A stretch of 64,000 nt of DNA. It comes from Cycas panzhihuaensis (lineage: Eukaryota; Cycadophyta). A program made the translations under genes and the position numbers. The stretch lies in assembly GCA_023213395.1 (NCBI GenBank), contig CM041465.1, forward strand, positions 94,929,741 through 94,993,740, in the 5' to 3' direction. Of the stretch, positions 20,371 through 32,441 are shown one piece after another. The notes beneath the pieces are model-generated. The model did not search any database and was not told the origin of the DNA. It saw only the letters and a program-made list of their open reading frames with translations. Numbering within the stretch: the stretch's first letter is position 1; each line of letters opens with the position of its first letter.

Positions 20371-22105
20371 TTATTACAAAGGGGTAATGCTCCCAAGCAT
20401 GAGCATTGAGGGGGTAATCAACTTATACTCATGTTCAAAGTGATAAATACCCCATCTCAAAATAATAGGGCTATATGTAATGGTAATTGGGTATATAGGA
20501 AACAAATGGGTTATATTCAATATTTTGGCTATACAAAATATGTTGAATAGTAATAAATATAAATTACATCATTAAAAGGGTAACACTGATGAGTAATTAC
20601 ATAAGTATCTTGAGTAATCTTGATAGACATGAGAGAGTTGGTAAACCATGATTTGAGAATCTAAGAAAAGGTTAATCAATACATTATAAAATTAGAGAAC
20701 ATTAATGAATGCTCCTATGAAAGCCAAATAGTCTACTATATTATTGGTTTCTCATAGTATGAAGAATCTAACACTAGTGAGAAGACCACACCTTTGGTCA
20801 TGCATAACCCATGCCATAGCAAAAACCCCAAGATTCCCTTCACTCCCACCATTAGTATAGATGTTCAAAGCCATATGGGAGAAAGGAAAAAAACTTATAG
20901 ATAATCTAATGAATAAGGGGAGAATATAGTATTTAGCTATCAAGGGTGTGACTTAGTTTAGATGTCTTCACTTTAACTATATAATTATGAGGAGAATAAA
21001 CCCCCATAATTTGTTTTATCATTGTAACTTCCCTTTTCAAAGCCACCACATAGAACCTCTTGAGTGTTAAATAGGTTTTGATCATAATTGAGGCCATAAT
21101 AGGCCTAAGTAATTGGATTTAAAACTCTTAAATAACACACACAATTAGATCTAAACTACATGTTGTACGTGGGGATGACGTCAATATGTAGCTCACCCTA
21201 GATACTAAGAAGTTGTAAATGTCCATGTGTATGTGTATGGACATTTTCTCTTTTCTTCTTTATTTGTCTTTTTTTTCCCTTTCCTTTTCTTTTCTTTAGG
21301 GAAGGGTATCACTCCATATGACCATTCAAACAAGGGTTATGGTGAATTTAGCATCATTGAACCTATTTTATAGATGACACATCTCACCTGCCCTCATACT
21401 TGGTAAGGGATATGTTAACTACAATTGTCACGTAATCTTCATCGAGGTGTGGTGGATGGGGATGATCAATAGTTTTAAATAGTATAGTTATAATTAACCA
21501 AGTCATGGAGCATTAAGATCAAAAGAAACATGGGTAATAAATAGGCTAAGGGCATGCCCTTGAGAGATGAACTACGACCATTTACAAAAAGTTTCATTAA
21601 AGTGTTTTAATGGTAAAAGGGAAAGCCTTGAATGACTAGCTATTAAGGAATAGAGGGGTATAACCTATGGGGCTTGCTTAAGCATTAAGTACATAATGCA
21701 TTGAGAGAGGAAGAAGTAATCTAAATTTAGTCATATATTACTACTTAGGGAACTAAAGATCCTAAAGATCACTTATATATTATTAAAAATGAGTAGGAGT
21801 ATTGTTAAGAGCTTGACATGTCATTTGCCTAAGAGGATAAAGAATTCTTCAATTATCAAATAGGTATGAGAGGAGTTGTTCATTAGATAAGTGAAATGAG
21901 AGGAGGGAAGATATCTAACTGACTTGCAAGTAGAAGAAGCTACTAGGGTAGGATATAGTATCAAATGGAGAAGTTGACTACCTAGGCCCATAATTGAAAA
22001 CTATCACATTTACTTGAGCTAGGTGACAAGGTTTTGGGAGGCCTAAGATTATGAACAAAGTTATGCAAGGGATAGAGACAAATCTATTTTTGTTATTTTA
22101 TGAAT

Positions 22106-22118
22106 GTGTGTATGTGTA

Positions 22119-22158
<40 letters not shown>

Positions 22159-22171
22159 TGTGTGTGTGTGT
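22106..22171. repeat. (TG)n microsatellite
   Basis: About 66 bases of TG repeats with a few TATG interruptions. Confidence 0.95.
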
Positions 22172-22229
22172 ATTTTTAGAAAATGATATACTCTTCCAAG
22201 TGCGAGTCTTAGTGTGGAGGAAGTATCTA

Positions 22230-22345
22230 GCTTACCATAGTTTAGGCTCTTTAGTAGTCAGGTTTTCAGAGTTGTAGTTTAGGATTATTACAAAGTAAGG
22301 TTCCAGTTTAGGCTTATGGGTAGAGCAAGCCATAGTTTAGGCTCA
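22230..22345. repeat. Second array of the CATAGTTTAGGCTC repeat
   Basis: Words such as CCATAGTTTAGGCTCTTTAG and GCCATAGTTTAGGCTCATTA recur in the same order as in 20020-20370. Confidence 0.6.
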
Positions 22346-22479
22346 TTATAGAGTAAAGGTCTAAATGAATAAAAACTCTATTATAATGAGGAAATCCCTC
22401 AATAAAGGATGAAGCCTCAAACTTTACCATACAAGTAAGAAACTAGTTATCAAAGTATAAAGGAAAGAAAGTTTAGAGT

Positions 22480-22592
22480 AAACACCTCATAATGGGGTAA
22501 GGGGCCACATCAAGATGTAATGTCCCTATGGGTAAAAACCTCAAAATCAGGTAATGAGCCACATTGAGATGTAATGGCCCCATGTAATTATA
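22480..22592. repeat. Tandem duplication of about 55 bp
   Basis: Two diverged copies share AACCTCA-AAT-GGTAA, GCCACAT-(C)A-GATGTAATG and CCC-ATG segments, starting near 22482 and 22537. Confidence 0.6.
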
Positions 22593-23944
22593 ATCTCAAG
22601 TGAAACTAAGACATAACTTATTAAAGGGATCCTTGGAGAAATTATTCTTCTCAAGAGTAGGGTATAATAAAGTCCTTCACTTACTAATTTGCTTTAAACT
22701 AGTAACTATTATTTCTCCTAATAGCATTATATTCCTTGTGTCAAAGGAAAATAGAATCAACTTAGTAGGGATGAAGAATTGAAGGCTATTAAGTATATTA
22801 TGCCTTTAAAAAGAAGGGTAGGCAACTTATTTAAAAATAGTCTTAGCCTCACAAGAATGTTACACAGGATGTTTATGCATTAACAGTGGACTATACAAAA
22901 TCAACTCATGACAACAATTAGGATGGATTAAAGGAGTATCTTATGAAGGCCTCACAAGGGCTATTCCAACCTTAATAGGATATAATGATAAAGAGACCTC
23001 TTCATAATATAATTAAGGCTAATGTAGGGCACTAAATGTCATAGGAATAAAATCAAGCCAACAATTCTTCAAGAGAAAGCACCCTGAATCATTGTAAAAA
23101 AGACTCCATGAAGGATTTAAAAAAGTGGGTAGGAAAAAGACCTCATGCCTAACTAAAGAATATGGGGGTTTGACTTAGCTTGTATAACCCTAACTTTCCT
23201 CCGTAGACGTGTGGTGGAGGCTAAGGTAAGTACTCGTGGGATTGTCCCTAATGTCTATTATGAAACATGTGAAGTAAGCACATATACAACCAAGTTAGTA
23301 GGAGTGTTAAATCTAACCTAGCTAAGAGAAAGACCTTGTAAATTAGGTTTAACCCCCAAGAAAGTATTTATAGTAGATTGATCAGAAGTGGGAATGGATA
23401 AAATGATCTCATCATCTTAGGGTAGGATCTCTTCATGAGGAACAGGGTGAAAATATAAATCAAAGGCAGTTAGATCTTGTAATGAGGGAATGAGGCTATG
23501 AGAGATGACATCCATAAGGGTGGCTATCTCATGAGAAGGAACCGTCTAGAGAGAGGAAATCCATTCAAGTTGCACTAGCAAATCAAATTGAGATTCTATA
23601 CTTGGTTGGGATGTAGTGTGATTAAGGAAATTGATAATCAAGGATGGAGTTCCAATTAATTAAGTAGGCAAGATAGTTTTAATATGATTACGAGGAGTAA
23701 TCATATGCAAAAGTAGTGGTGATCATATGAATTTATTTTACTTCCTCCTAGTTATGTTAGAGCATAGATTTTATGTCAAAATATTACCTAAACCCTAAAG
23801 AGATAAATGGAGAGGAAGATACTCTCTCTTCTTAGATGGTCTTGACTAATGAGATAGATTTTTGAATGGATTTTCTCTTATGTTTAATGATATTGATCTT
23901 GACTTTATAAAAAAACTTGAGCTTACTAAATAATAAGGAATAGA

Positions 23945-24205
23945 CTACTGACCTCTAACTAATTCACGGTTGGCCTAATAACATATTAAACTTAAGGTCA
24001 AAGTTAATGATGGTGACTCCTTCCATAATAACCTTACCCATCAAAGTAATAAGAAGAGTTACTTGGCTAATTAGGGTCTTCTAACTCTTATCAAATCCTT
24101 GAGAAACCTAATTAACTTGATCATAAGTTAAGATCTCCAAGTCTTCTAAGAGATGTAAAGGGATAATATTAACAAAAGAACCTTTGTCCATTAAACACCT
24201 CTTAA
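23945..24205 (-). pseudogene. Gypsy-type retropepsin (aspartic protease) remnant of G
   Basis: Minus-strand reading: MDKGSFVNIIPLHLLEDLEIL, then a GFDKS segment, then LISQVTLLITLMGKVIMEG, TIINFDLKFNMLLGQP. This is the Ty3/gypsy retropepsin pattern: the D-(K/G)-G-S catalytic loop, NI(L)P(L)-LL--L, and the ILLG(R)PW flap-side motif, here LLGQP with Trp changed to TGA. It would process the Gag-Pol polyprotein. Two or three stops break it. Confidence 0.75.
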
Positions 24206-24512
24206 TTTTTGATGTTCTCTTTCATTATCTTAACATAGAAGGGGGTTGTCTTATTATGGTTTCTATCTTCCTCATTAGGTGATGTGGCAAGATTAAAGAC
24301 TAATTTGGGTTTTCTAAGTGAACTAGGCATTGGCACCCCAAGAGTATTAACGAGAAGTTATCTTTGATCTAGTTAGCTCTTCAATAAACCCATGACTAAG
24401 ATTTTTAGAGGAATAATTTTTAGTTCCTCTATAAGTGAAAAGAGACATCCTTAGTATATTATGGTATAGACTTGAAGTGAATAAGCTAGATAGGTAACTC
24501 AAGAGGAGCATT

Positions 24513-24764
24513 TTAAGGCTTTTCTTTAGGTATAGAATCCTCACTAAGAGGCTTAGTTGAGGTAGAGGCTTTATATGATTTTACCATGTTAATGGTTTTA
24601 TAAGGATCTTTTCCCTTTATATGAGGTTTGTTTTGAGCATTAACCTTATTAGGATCATGTTTAGGTGGAGGAGAGATTTTGTTTGCTAGCTTAGAGTCAA
24701 AGTCTGAGGAATCACTATTGTCTTGGGTTTTTACTTTACCCTTATCCTTACAAGCCTTCTTCAT
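24513..24764 (-). pseudogene. Gag C-terminal region of G
   Basis: An 83-codon open stretch between gag and protease. It is lysine-rich at the start (MKKACKDKGKVK), then acidic/serine (DNSDSSDFDS), then Pro/Lys-rich (PPPKHDPNKVN). Position and composition fit the disordered linker between gypsy gag and protease. No zinc knuckle is readable. Confidence 0.5.
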
Positions 24765-25129
24765 ATGATTGAATAATGGATCTTTATAGATTAATTGGTC
24801 TTGATTGGGCCTAAAGGTAGGTTTATCATTGGCTTCATCATGACAAAGGAGGGGTTTGAGCTTATTGTAGTCTTCATGATCATGGGTATCAGTTTGATGA
24901 CAAGAACACCATGGTGCTTTCTTAGGAAGGGAGGCACTAGATGTTTGCCATTTATTTTATTCTGTGAATTAAATGACCTTTGCCTCCTTCTTATATTTAG
25001 GATTAGAATAGGAGTCAATGTGGAGCTTAGTATTAATAAACATTTCTTGGGATTGAATGGTTGATATAAGATGATTATACATATAATCACCCTAAGGAGT
25101 TATTGAGTCTATTAGGTAGATTTTTGATG

Positions 25130-25560
25130 CTCGATTGGATTCTAAAGGCCTCAAAAGCTAAACATTTATTAATTACATCCTCATACGATGTAGCCCTTAA
25201 CTTGAGAATCTCCAAGTGGACTTAGGGTCTTAAGCACTAGTGAATAAGTCATTATCCAAGGAGACTTGAGAGGCATGGACTAAGTCTTAAAAGTGGTAGA
25301 TAAAGTAACAAAAAAACTCATTTATTCCTTGCTTAATGGATAACAAGGCATTGATCATGGTATTAAAATGATGAGCAACATCAAATTAACTAATAAAAGC
25401 ATTAACCAATTACTAAAAAGAATAAATGGATGTGGGCTGAAATCGATAGAACCATTATATGATGAAGAGTCTTAGAAAAGAGTCATATCATCATGTAGTC
25501 ATAAGATAGGTAGTAAGTACATACAAGTTCAAAGGCTCGGATATGGGTTGTTGGGTCCTA
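25130..25560 (-). pseudogene. Retrotrans_gag domain remnant of G
   Basis: Minus-strand reading gives WFYRFQPTSIYSF, then LVNAFIS, then TMINALLSIKQGINEFFCYFIYHF, which matches the Retrotrans_gag pattern W(F)--L-P-SI-SF--L---F followed by LLSIKQG-EE-----Y---F of plant gypsy gag. Downstream, YEDVINKCLAFEAFRI continues the domain. In-frame stops sit at Gln and Arg-type positions. It would form the capsid. Confidence 0.7.
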
Positions 25561-26499
25561 AGTTGACTTGCCTATGAAGTTAGGTAGTTTGAGAACAAAG
25601 GGAGGAAGCATAGAAAGAAGGATTTCTTGTGGAAAGGGACTACTTCTATAGTTTATATATGACTTCTTAGACCTTAGCGATGAGGATGGTTGAGGTGTTG
25701 TTTGGGCATGATCATGACATCTTATTACCCTACATGAGTGGGATATGTAGGATTAAAACGATGACGATGAGACCCCATAAATCTAGAGTAAGATACAATG
25801 GGAATATGAGAAGTAGATTCCCCCTACAAGATGAAACCCTCAAGTGATGAGATATATGGGGAGTATATGACCTATAGCCAAAGGGTTGGCCTAAAATAAT
25901 CTAATGGTTTAGTGTAGGCATTAGGCCATGAGAGGCAATGGGGCCTTACCAAGATTGTGAAACATGTAACTATAGGACTTGCTAGCTCATGCCCCACATA
26001 TAGGAAGGTTATGTGGGATAGGCATATGGAGATAGTTGAGGGCTAAAAAGTTAAGTAGGAGGCTCATGTATTTAGGTGGCTTAAGTGAAAAGGTTATCTT
26101 GTTAGAAGTTATCACCTCTAATAGATGGATGAGCACCTCTAGGTGATAGAGGAGGAAAATATTTGTGTGAGAGAAAAGGACTAGAAATAATGTCATGAGT
26201 AGGAGGAATAGGTCTCCCTTGGAGAACCAATTGAGAAGTTTTAATTAGAGGAGTAAACTAGTGAGCCATAGAAGATGCAAAATGAGGACCTTGATCATGA
26301 TCATTGGGGTCAATATCTGATAAGGAGGGATGGAGTAAAAGCATGCAATCTCCTTGCTTCTATGTTGTGATGTATCAGTAGAATTGAGTTGTGGTGACAG
26401 GACCTATAACTTGATCAAAGGGATATGCCATTGTAGGAGGAGGTATGCCATGAATACCCCATGTTCCTCATTATGAAACATGGACTTATCATGATATAC
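25561..26499 (-). other. Gag N-terminal side or leader of G
   Basis: No clear domain. The only long open stretch (25987-26196, minus) is unremarkable. It leads to the F insertion site and continues at 40345. Confidence 0.4.
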
Positions 26500-26673
26500 A
26501 TAATTAAAAAGAGTGGATCTATCCTTCATCTCCATGCACTAAACACAAAGGTAAACATGGGAGAAAGAGAGACTTGAGAGAAAGAAAGTAGCTCTCATGA
26601 AATAGGGAGGTAAGAATGAGCCTCTTCCATTGATCTTTTATTTTTATATTAAGAGAGGGAGCATTAGAGTTAG

Positions 26674-27112
26674 TGTAGGAAATATATTTTGCAGGAGAAC
26701 AGGGTAGAACATGTAATAGAATCATATAGATCAATATTGTAATAATACATCAATGTATCACAATCACAATAGCATAAACTATGAAAGCATTATTGTTTAA
26801 TCTATTGTAGCAGAAATGGGCATTACAAATTTCTTAAATATTGGAGGTAGTGTCTAAAGACACCAAGGTTGCACACCCCTTAATATTTATAGTTTGGGGG
26901 AGGAGGGAAACTCCTCAACCCCTGAATTCAAAATAATAATAAAATAATATTCACTTAACTCAAATGAAACTAACTCAACTTAATATAAATCAAAGTTAAA
27001 CTTACCTTAACTTACCTTGACATGTTGAGCATCACATGTCTAAATTGAATATGGTGAAGTGTACAATCCTGGTTGGAAGGTGGGAGTGGAGTGATGATAA
27101 TTAACTCCAACA
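26674..27112 (-). repeat. 3' LTR of E
   Basis: 439 bp, same length as its partner. By my count 32 sites differ, 31 of them transitions. Confidence 0.95.
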
Positions 27113-27200
27113 TTCTCCCCCTTAATGTCATCACGAATACTTGTATCTTTTCTTTGAACTTATGGGACTTGTACTTGAAAAAAACTTTGAAGTTCTGATC

Positions 27201-27953
27201 TTAATCTTTATCAACTCTTCTCACCTTTATAGCCACATATGTCTCTTTATCATGGAATGATGTAAAAAAACTATAAGTAGATGAAACTTGATTCAAATAT
27301 AAATGAATAGCTGTAATTTTGACTTTGTCAACTGGAACATTAAGAAGCCTTTGAACTTGAACTTTTGTAATCTTTATGCTTTGAACAACTGTTATATCAT
27401 TAGGTTCATTATTTGTCATATCATTACATTCATTCTTTGTCATGTCATATGATTCATTTTCATTCTCCCCCTCAAATAGAGGATCAAATCCTTGTGTAGC
27501 AAGTTGGTCCTGTATTTGATTTGAATCTTCATTGGATTTGTCATCATGAATCACCCGTTCTGTCACATGTCTCACATACTCAACACAAATATCATCAAAT
27601 ACATGGAGGGTATCTCCCCCATAACTGGAAATTAAAATATCCCAAACAGATTTAGAGGTCGTTAATTCATAAACCTTTGAAAAAACATCATCATGCATAG
27701 TGCAAAATAATAATCTTAATGCTTCATTATCCTTTCTAAAATTTTCTTTAATGCTAAGGTCACATTTATGTTGTAAATACTTCAAAAGATCATGTTCAAT
27801 AAAGTAAGTTTGCATGGTGTCATACCATAGTGAAATGTTATGGCCATCGAAAATAGGAAATTGTGCCATTTGATCAAAAACTTTAATACATATAATGTAT
27901 GCTTTTACTAAATCAAGAAGGTCAATAAATACAATGAATATATATGATTTCAA
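27201..27953 (-). CDS. Intact copia-type gag frame of E (up to 250 codons)
   Basis: This is one of the few long uninterrupted retroelement frames in the window. The likely start is Met29 (27869), MAQFPIFDGHNISLWYDTM, because residues 1-28 are a hydrophobic lead-in unlike gag. From there it shows UBN2 gag motifs: FDGHNISLWYDTMQTYF, RKDNEALRLLFCTMHDDVF and YELTTSKSVWDILISSYGG. After about residue 130 it turns acidic (GENENESYD) with a repeated (Y/N)DMT-NE unit, then a hydrophobic/basic end (KVQVQRLLNVPVDKVKIT). No zinc knuckle and no protease. Expected role is packaging of element RNA, using enzymes of another copia element. Expression is not shown. Confidence 0.75.
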   Translation of the reverse strand: MKSYIFIVFIDLLDLVKAYIICIKVFDQMAQFPIFDGHNISLWYDTMQTYFIEHDLLKYLQHKCDLSIKENFRKDNEALRLLFCTMHDDVFSKVYELTTSKSVWDILISSYGGDTLHVFDDICVEYVRHVTERVIHDDKSNEDSNQIQDQLATQGFDPLFEGENENESYDMTKNECNDMTNNEPNDITVVQSIKITKVQVQRLLNVPVDKVKITAIHLYLNQVSSTYSFFTSFHDKETYVAIKVRRVDKD

Positions 27954-29430
27954 ACAAAGATTTTGAAGTATATGTAATGCCTTTTGAAAATAAATGAATT
28001 AAATGCAATAATAAAATAATGAATATAGAAGCAACTTTGAAATCATATACCAATATTCTTTTAACGATACAAATCTAAAATAAGACCTTAACCTTTAGAT
28101 TTTCTTCAAATAAATAAATGTAAATTATTAATGCAATAAATCATTAGCCTTGATAATAATGTATAATACTAAAAAAAATTGAAATATATGTATATTTTAC
28201 TTAGAAAGATAAGGAGTATGAAGAAACTTTTTAAAAGAAGGGTTAGAGGACAACCTTAAGTTTGACAGCTTCAAAAATATACTAAATGATATCAGAATGA
28301 TGTAAAACTTTATGAGTATGAATATAAACAAAATATAAATTCAACAGAACTAATTGTTTTGAAAACGAGTTTCTATAAGTCAAGTTTTGACAAATCAAAG
28401 AAACAGGCCTTGTTTTGAGGCACAATAGGAGTACGGGACTCAAAATTACATAAAAATGCTAATAAAACTTTAGAAAGTGTTGAAAAATGATTAAATATAT
28501 TTTTTAAAACTACTAAATATATGTTTGGTTGAAAAATTTTATATGAAAATATGTGAAAAATGATAGATAGAGGCTAGTAAGTAGTCCAACTTTAATAGAT
28601 TTGAAAATAAGTAAAAACGCCTTAAAACGGATGAAAACTATGTCAATTCAAAGGGAAATGAGCCAACTTCCCAACAAAGCTTATGGAATTAAATTTGGAT
28701 GTTAAATAGAAAAGTTACAGTAAAAATAGTAACAAGTACCTTTATGTAAAAATGTTTAAAAAACGCTAAAAAACACTAAAAAGTCAATTTCAACGATTAA
28801 AATAATAGTCAAAATAAATTCTAAAAAATAAAATAAAATATGAGTTTTGAAGTCTGTTCAACTAGATCAATGTAGAATAAATTTGGGCTGAAAATAGTTT
28901 CCAGGTAATAAAAGATAACTAGTTCAAAAAGTATTTTTATAAAAAATTAAAAAAAGGCTAAAAAAATGGTTGATTGACTTTAAAACGACTGAAACGGGGT
29001 CAACTCTACACCAAATTGGTCATATGACTAGTCAAAATTAATCTACAGAAAATTTCTAATCTAATGGAGGTGGTTTCATCAGAAATTGATGCTCCAGTGA
29101 AGAGTTATGGCAAAAAAACACCAATAACCCTACAAAAAATAAAAAATTAAAAAAAATTAAATGGAAAAAGATTTTTAAGATTGTTGGCCCCTTGTGATAA
29201 CAACAAAGGTCACATGGTAATCTCTTATGACTGGGGGCTGAGTTATAAGGGGGCTAGGGTTTTCAAAACCCTAGATCTCAAAATATATTCAATATTCAAT
29301 ATGGTTAATTTTTTTTTTTAACTTTATAAAAAATAAAAATTTTGAAAATGAAACCTTTAAAAAAAGGTCGGGCGCTTAATGAGTCAGGTTAATATATATA
29401 TATATATAATCTGATGGATGATAGATATAT
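27954..29430 (-). repeat. Leader of E, A-rich diverged tandem units
   Basis: Adenine-rich leader with recurring segments such as TTTAAAACGACTGAAA or CTTAAAACGGATGAAA followed by GTCAA, and TTTTTATAAAAAATT or TTTATGTAAAAATG, spaced about 165-190 bases (near 28625, 28790 and 28980). The units are strongly diverged. No coding is readable. Confidence 0.5.
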
Positions 29431-31080
29431 ATAAAATAATATAGACACGAGCTGCGCGTCGTGAAATCTTATAGACGCTAGCTGTGTCGCGCCTGTCTGC
29501 CTGCTGCCTGAGCGCTGTTACACGATGTTTCTCCTTGGAATGCTTCCATGTTTATTCACAGGTAACAATAAAGGTTGGAGTTATATTTTTATCTCCTGGC
29601 ATAAAGTTCTTAACGAAAACAAGAGTGATTAATGCCGGGGCATTGTTTGAATTCCAGCCTGCAGAAGTATGTTGAAATGCCACCAAATAACTGCAGAGTG
29701 AGATGCCTAGAGTGTAATTTATCTTCCAATAGAAAATTCCTCCAAACCATAAAAGGATCAAGATTAGAACACTGAACAAATGGAAAAAACTTTATTTTGA
29801 ACTCCAGCTTTAATTTAAATTTGTGTAAAGGAAAACAAATTGACTAGTATTGAAAATTACCCTTCAAAAGGTCAAATTTTACCTGACATCAGTGTTTACC
29901 CAAAAGGGAAGGAGAAATAAAGGTCAAGATTCCAACAAGTCTGACGATCAGAACGATTGAACATAAGAGGACGCCAAGACGCTGAGAAGCGTAATCCAAG
30001 ACGATTAGGCCGATACGAGTAAGCCAAGACGCTGAGATGCTAGCAGAATACCAAGACACTGAGACACTGGCAAATGGGAGAACCCGTTGTCAAGGATGAA
30101 ACCACAGAGATGGTGATGGGGTCTCACATTTAACGTACAAGAATTCCACTGTCTTAAATAATTCAATGCTAAGTATGCAGAGACAACAATTCTTGTCCTA
30201 AATCTAATCTTCAGAGAAATGGATTTCTTGGATCTCTAAACATTCAACGGTGCTCCCCATATCGGGCTTACGATAGATGGTTTTGCACATAGTCTTATGA
30301 GGTTGTGTGAATGGCTTGAAGAATGGCTTCCACTACGTAACTGTGTATGCGGGAGGAGGAGGCAGCAGCCCTGCGTAGACTGTGTGTGCAGAGAAGGAAG
30401 GAATAGGAGGACGTATTGCCTTGTAGAGAAATGTGAATGAGACCTGTTGGGGATGTCTTGGCGTTAGAAGTCAAACGTCAAGACGTGATGAGGACCTATG
30501 GGCCATGGGAGAACGGGAGTCCAACAGGACATCTTGATGTTGGCAGTACCAGAATGTGAGTATGTAGAGTGGCTTTCTCAGAATACCCCACACCAGAATA
30601 GGAGGACTGTGTTACAGAATGGGAGGAACGTGTTACTCTATGTACGAATGTGACAAGAAGCACAGTGATACCCTAAGTGTATAGAAGGAACGGCTTCATA
30701 GATTTGAACGCAAGAGGGGGGAAAGAATGAATTTGGAGAAGGAACGCCTTCGTAGATTTAACTCTTCGTTGAGAATCGCTCGGGAGGAACACTTTGTTCA
30801 TCTATACAAGAATAAAAATAGCAAGGGAGCACGTTTATACAGTCAACTGTGTTATAACATTGTTAAAGGTTCTAGAGGCGTGTAAGCTTCTAGAAGAGAA
30901 CAGAACACAAGCCAATGGAACGGAAGCGAGGCAGAAGAAGTTTGGTTCAGCTTTAAATAAGACAATAACAGGATCTATAATGGAAGAAGTTTGGTTGGGC
31001 TTCAATGAAGACAACGAAAAAGCACTCTCTCAATGTGATGTTCAGGGCCTTTTGCTAACATACATCAAACAAAATAAAAT
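29430..31080. other. CpG-rich, GC-elevated block inside the leader of E
   Basis: Composition changes sharply here: the first 80 bases (about 29440-29520) carry about nine CpG, while the surroundings are CpG-poor. Four copies of a CCAAGAC(G/A)CTGAGA-type word occur at 29968-30065, and GAAGGAACG(G/C)CTTC recurs near 30683 and 30738. Open stretches 29484-29675 (+), 29552-29779 (-) and 30794-31087 (+, 97 codons, contains MEEVWLGFNEDNEKALSQ) have no family I recognise. It could be captured host sequence, possibly exons and introns, or an older insertion. No terminal repeats or target duplication were seen around it. Confidence 0.5.
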
Positions 31081-31589
31081 TTTGTAGTTGGATTCCAATT
31101 ATCAAATGTGTTCTGAGTTTCAAGATGCTATACTATGTTCTATTTTTCTCAAGAGCACTTGCCCCTATTTATTTTTTTATGTTTTTTTTTTTCACTTTTA
31201 AATCTTTCAAAGAAAACTTGCTTAATAATATGAGTTTTCAGCTAAAAAAATTTGGAATATATATGTTTAAATTTAAAAAAAATGAAGAACCAAATATTTC
31301 AAGGTCATGCAAAAAATCAAAAAATTTTAAATATACTCGAGCAAGATATATCAAAAAATATGTGTTTAAAAATGAAAAACAACTAAAGAACCTAGAATAC
31401 GCAGTTGTAGCTGGATTGATCTTGTGTATATCTTCTTCAGAAGGCTGAATATGTCTCAAATATTATAGATCTGATAAATAGTTGATTTGTAGACAAAAAA
31501 ATAAGCTTCAAAAGCTTCCAATAGATAAATTTTCTTCCTCATAAGTCGAATATAGGCAGATATGCTGTAACAAATGATTTGGTGGCCAG

Positions 31590-31925
31590 GATATGCACCC
31601 AAAAGCTGCAGATCTATAAAAAAACTTAAAAATATAGTCAAAAAATATAATAAAAAATATAGATTTGAAATGAAATACAACAGATCTAAAATGAAATACA
31701 GTAGATCTAAACTAAATGTAGCAGAAAATGCTAAAAAACTTGATAAAATAAACAGATCTTAAGCTAAATAATGCAGATCTGACGTGAGTATAGCAGATCT
31801 ATAGCCAAATATTGTAGATATATATAAATATACCAAAAAAAATGGTCAAATAACTGCTGAAACAAGCAGATCTAAAATGAAATATAATAAATATGAAGTA
31901 AAAATTACAGATCTTTGAAGAAAAC
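31590..31925 (-). repeat. AGATCT-centred short repeats in the leader of E
   Basis: The word CAGATCTAAAATGAAATA and variants recur about nine times at 20-45 base spacing. AGATCT is palindromic, so each unit has a dyad. The array lies close to the primer-binding site end of the leader. Confidence 0.7.
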
Positions 31926-32441
31926 TTGATAACTTTTATATGCAGTTGATGCTCTTTTGTTAATCTACAAAAAATATCAGATAAGTAGACAAAAAAAACT
32001 TGTAAACTGTCAAAATTATGATAAAACTATAGATCTAAAGAGAAAATAACTCAAATATGAGAAAAACTTAAATATATATAACTTGCTGCTAAAATAATGA
32101 TGAAATATAAGATAAAATGTGTAGAACTGAAGAAATATGGCTTAAATCTGGGAAAAAACTTGAGCAAATATGACTTGCTACCAAAATCCTACGTAGATCT
32201 ACATAAATCTGAAAATAAACCTGAGAAATATTTGTTAAACCAGAAATATAACTCAATAATAATCAAAATCTGCTAAAATAATATATAAAACTTTCTAAAA
32301 AAAATTTAGAAAATAAATATAGCTAATATATCTTGCTTGTAAGAAAATCTGCTGTAGAATGCTAGTAAATCTTGTTGCTCTTCTTCAAAAAAACTTCACC
32401 AATAGAGATGCAATAGCCCAAAATCTTGATCTGATACCAAA
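31926..32441 (-). other. Leader start and primer-binding site of E
   Basis: Minus-strand TGGTATCAGATCAAG (complement of 32425-32439) two bases inside the right LTR is a near-consensus copia primer site and fixes E as minus. The rest is A-rich with loosely repeated TGAGAAA(A)ACTT segments. Confidence 0.8.

Larger units (their letters stand above)
19706..23940 (-). other. Interior of G downstream of protease, no pol readable
   Basis: I could not read reverse transcriptase, RNase H or integrase motifs on either strand. The stretch holds repeat arrays (20020-20370, 22230-22345, 22480-22590) and a TG microsatellite (22106-22171). It may be badly decayed pol, or an element that lacked pol. Confidence 0.45.

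Noticed and set aside
22106-22171. TG repeat as a regulatory Z-DNA element
   Set aside because: An ordinary microsatellite; nothing nearby to regulate.
24795-25064. Plus-strand 89-codon stretch
   Set aside because: Antisense to the gag-linker of gypsy G.
31125-31448. 107-codon plus-strand stretch rich in Phe and Lys
   Set aside because: Generated by T- and A-rich leader sequence of E; low complexity and no homologous motif.
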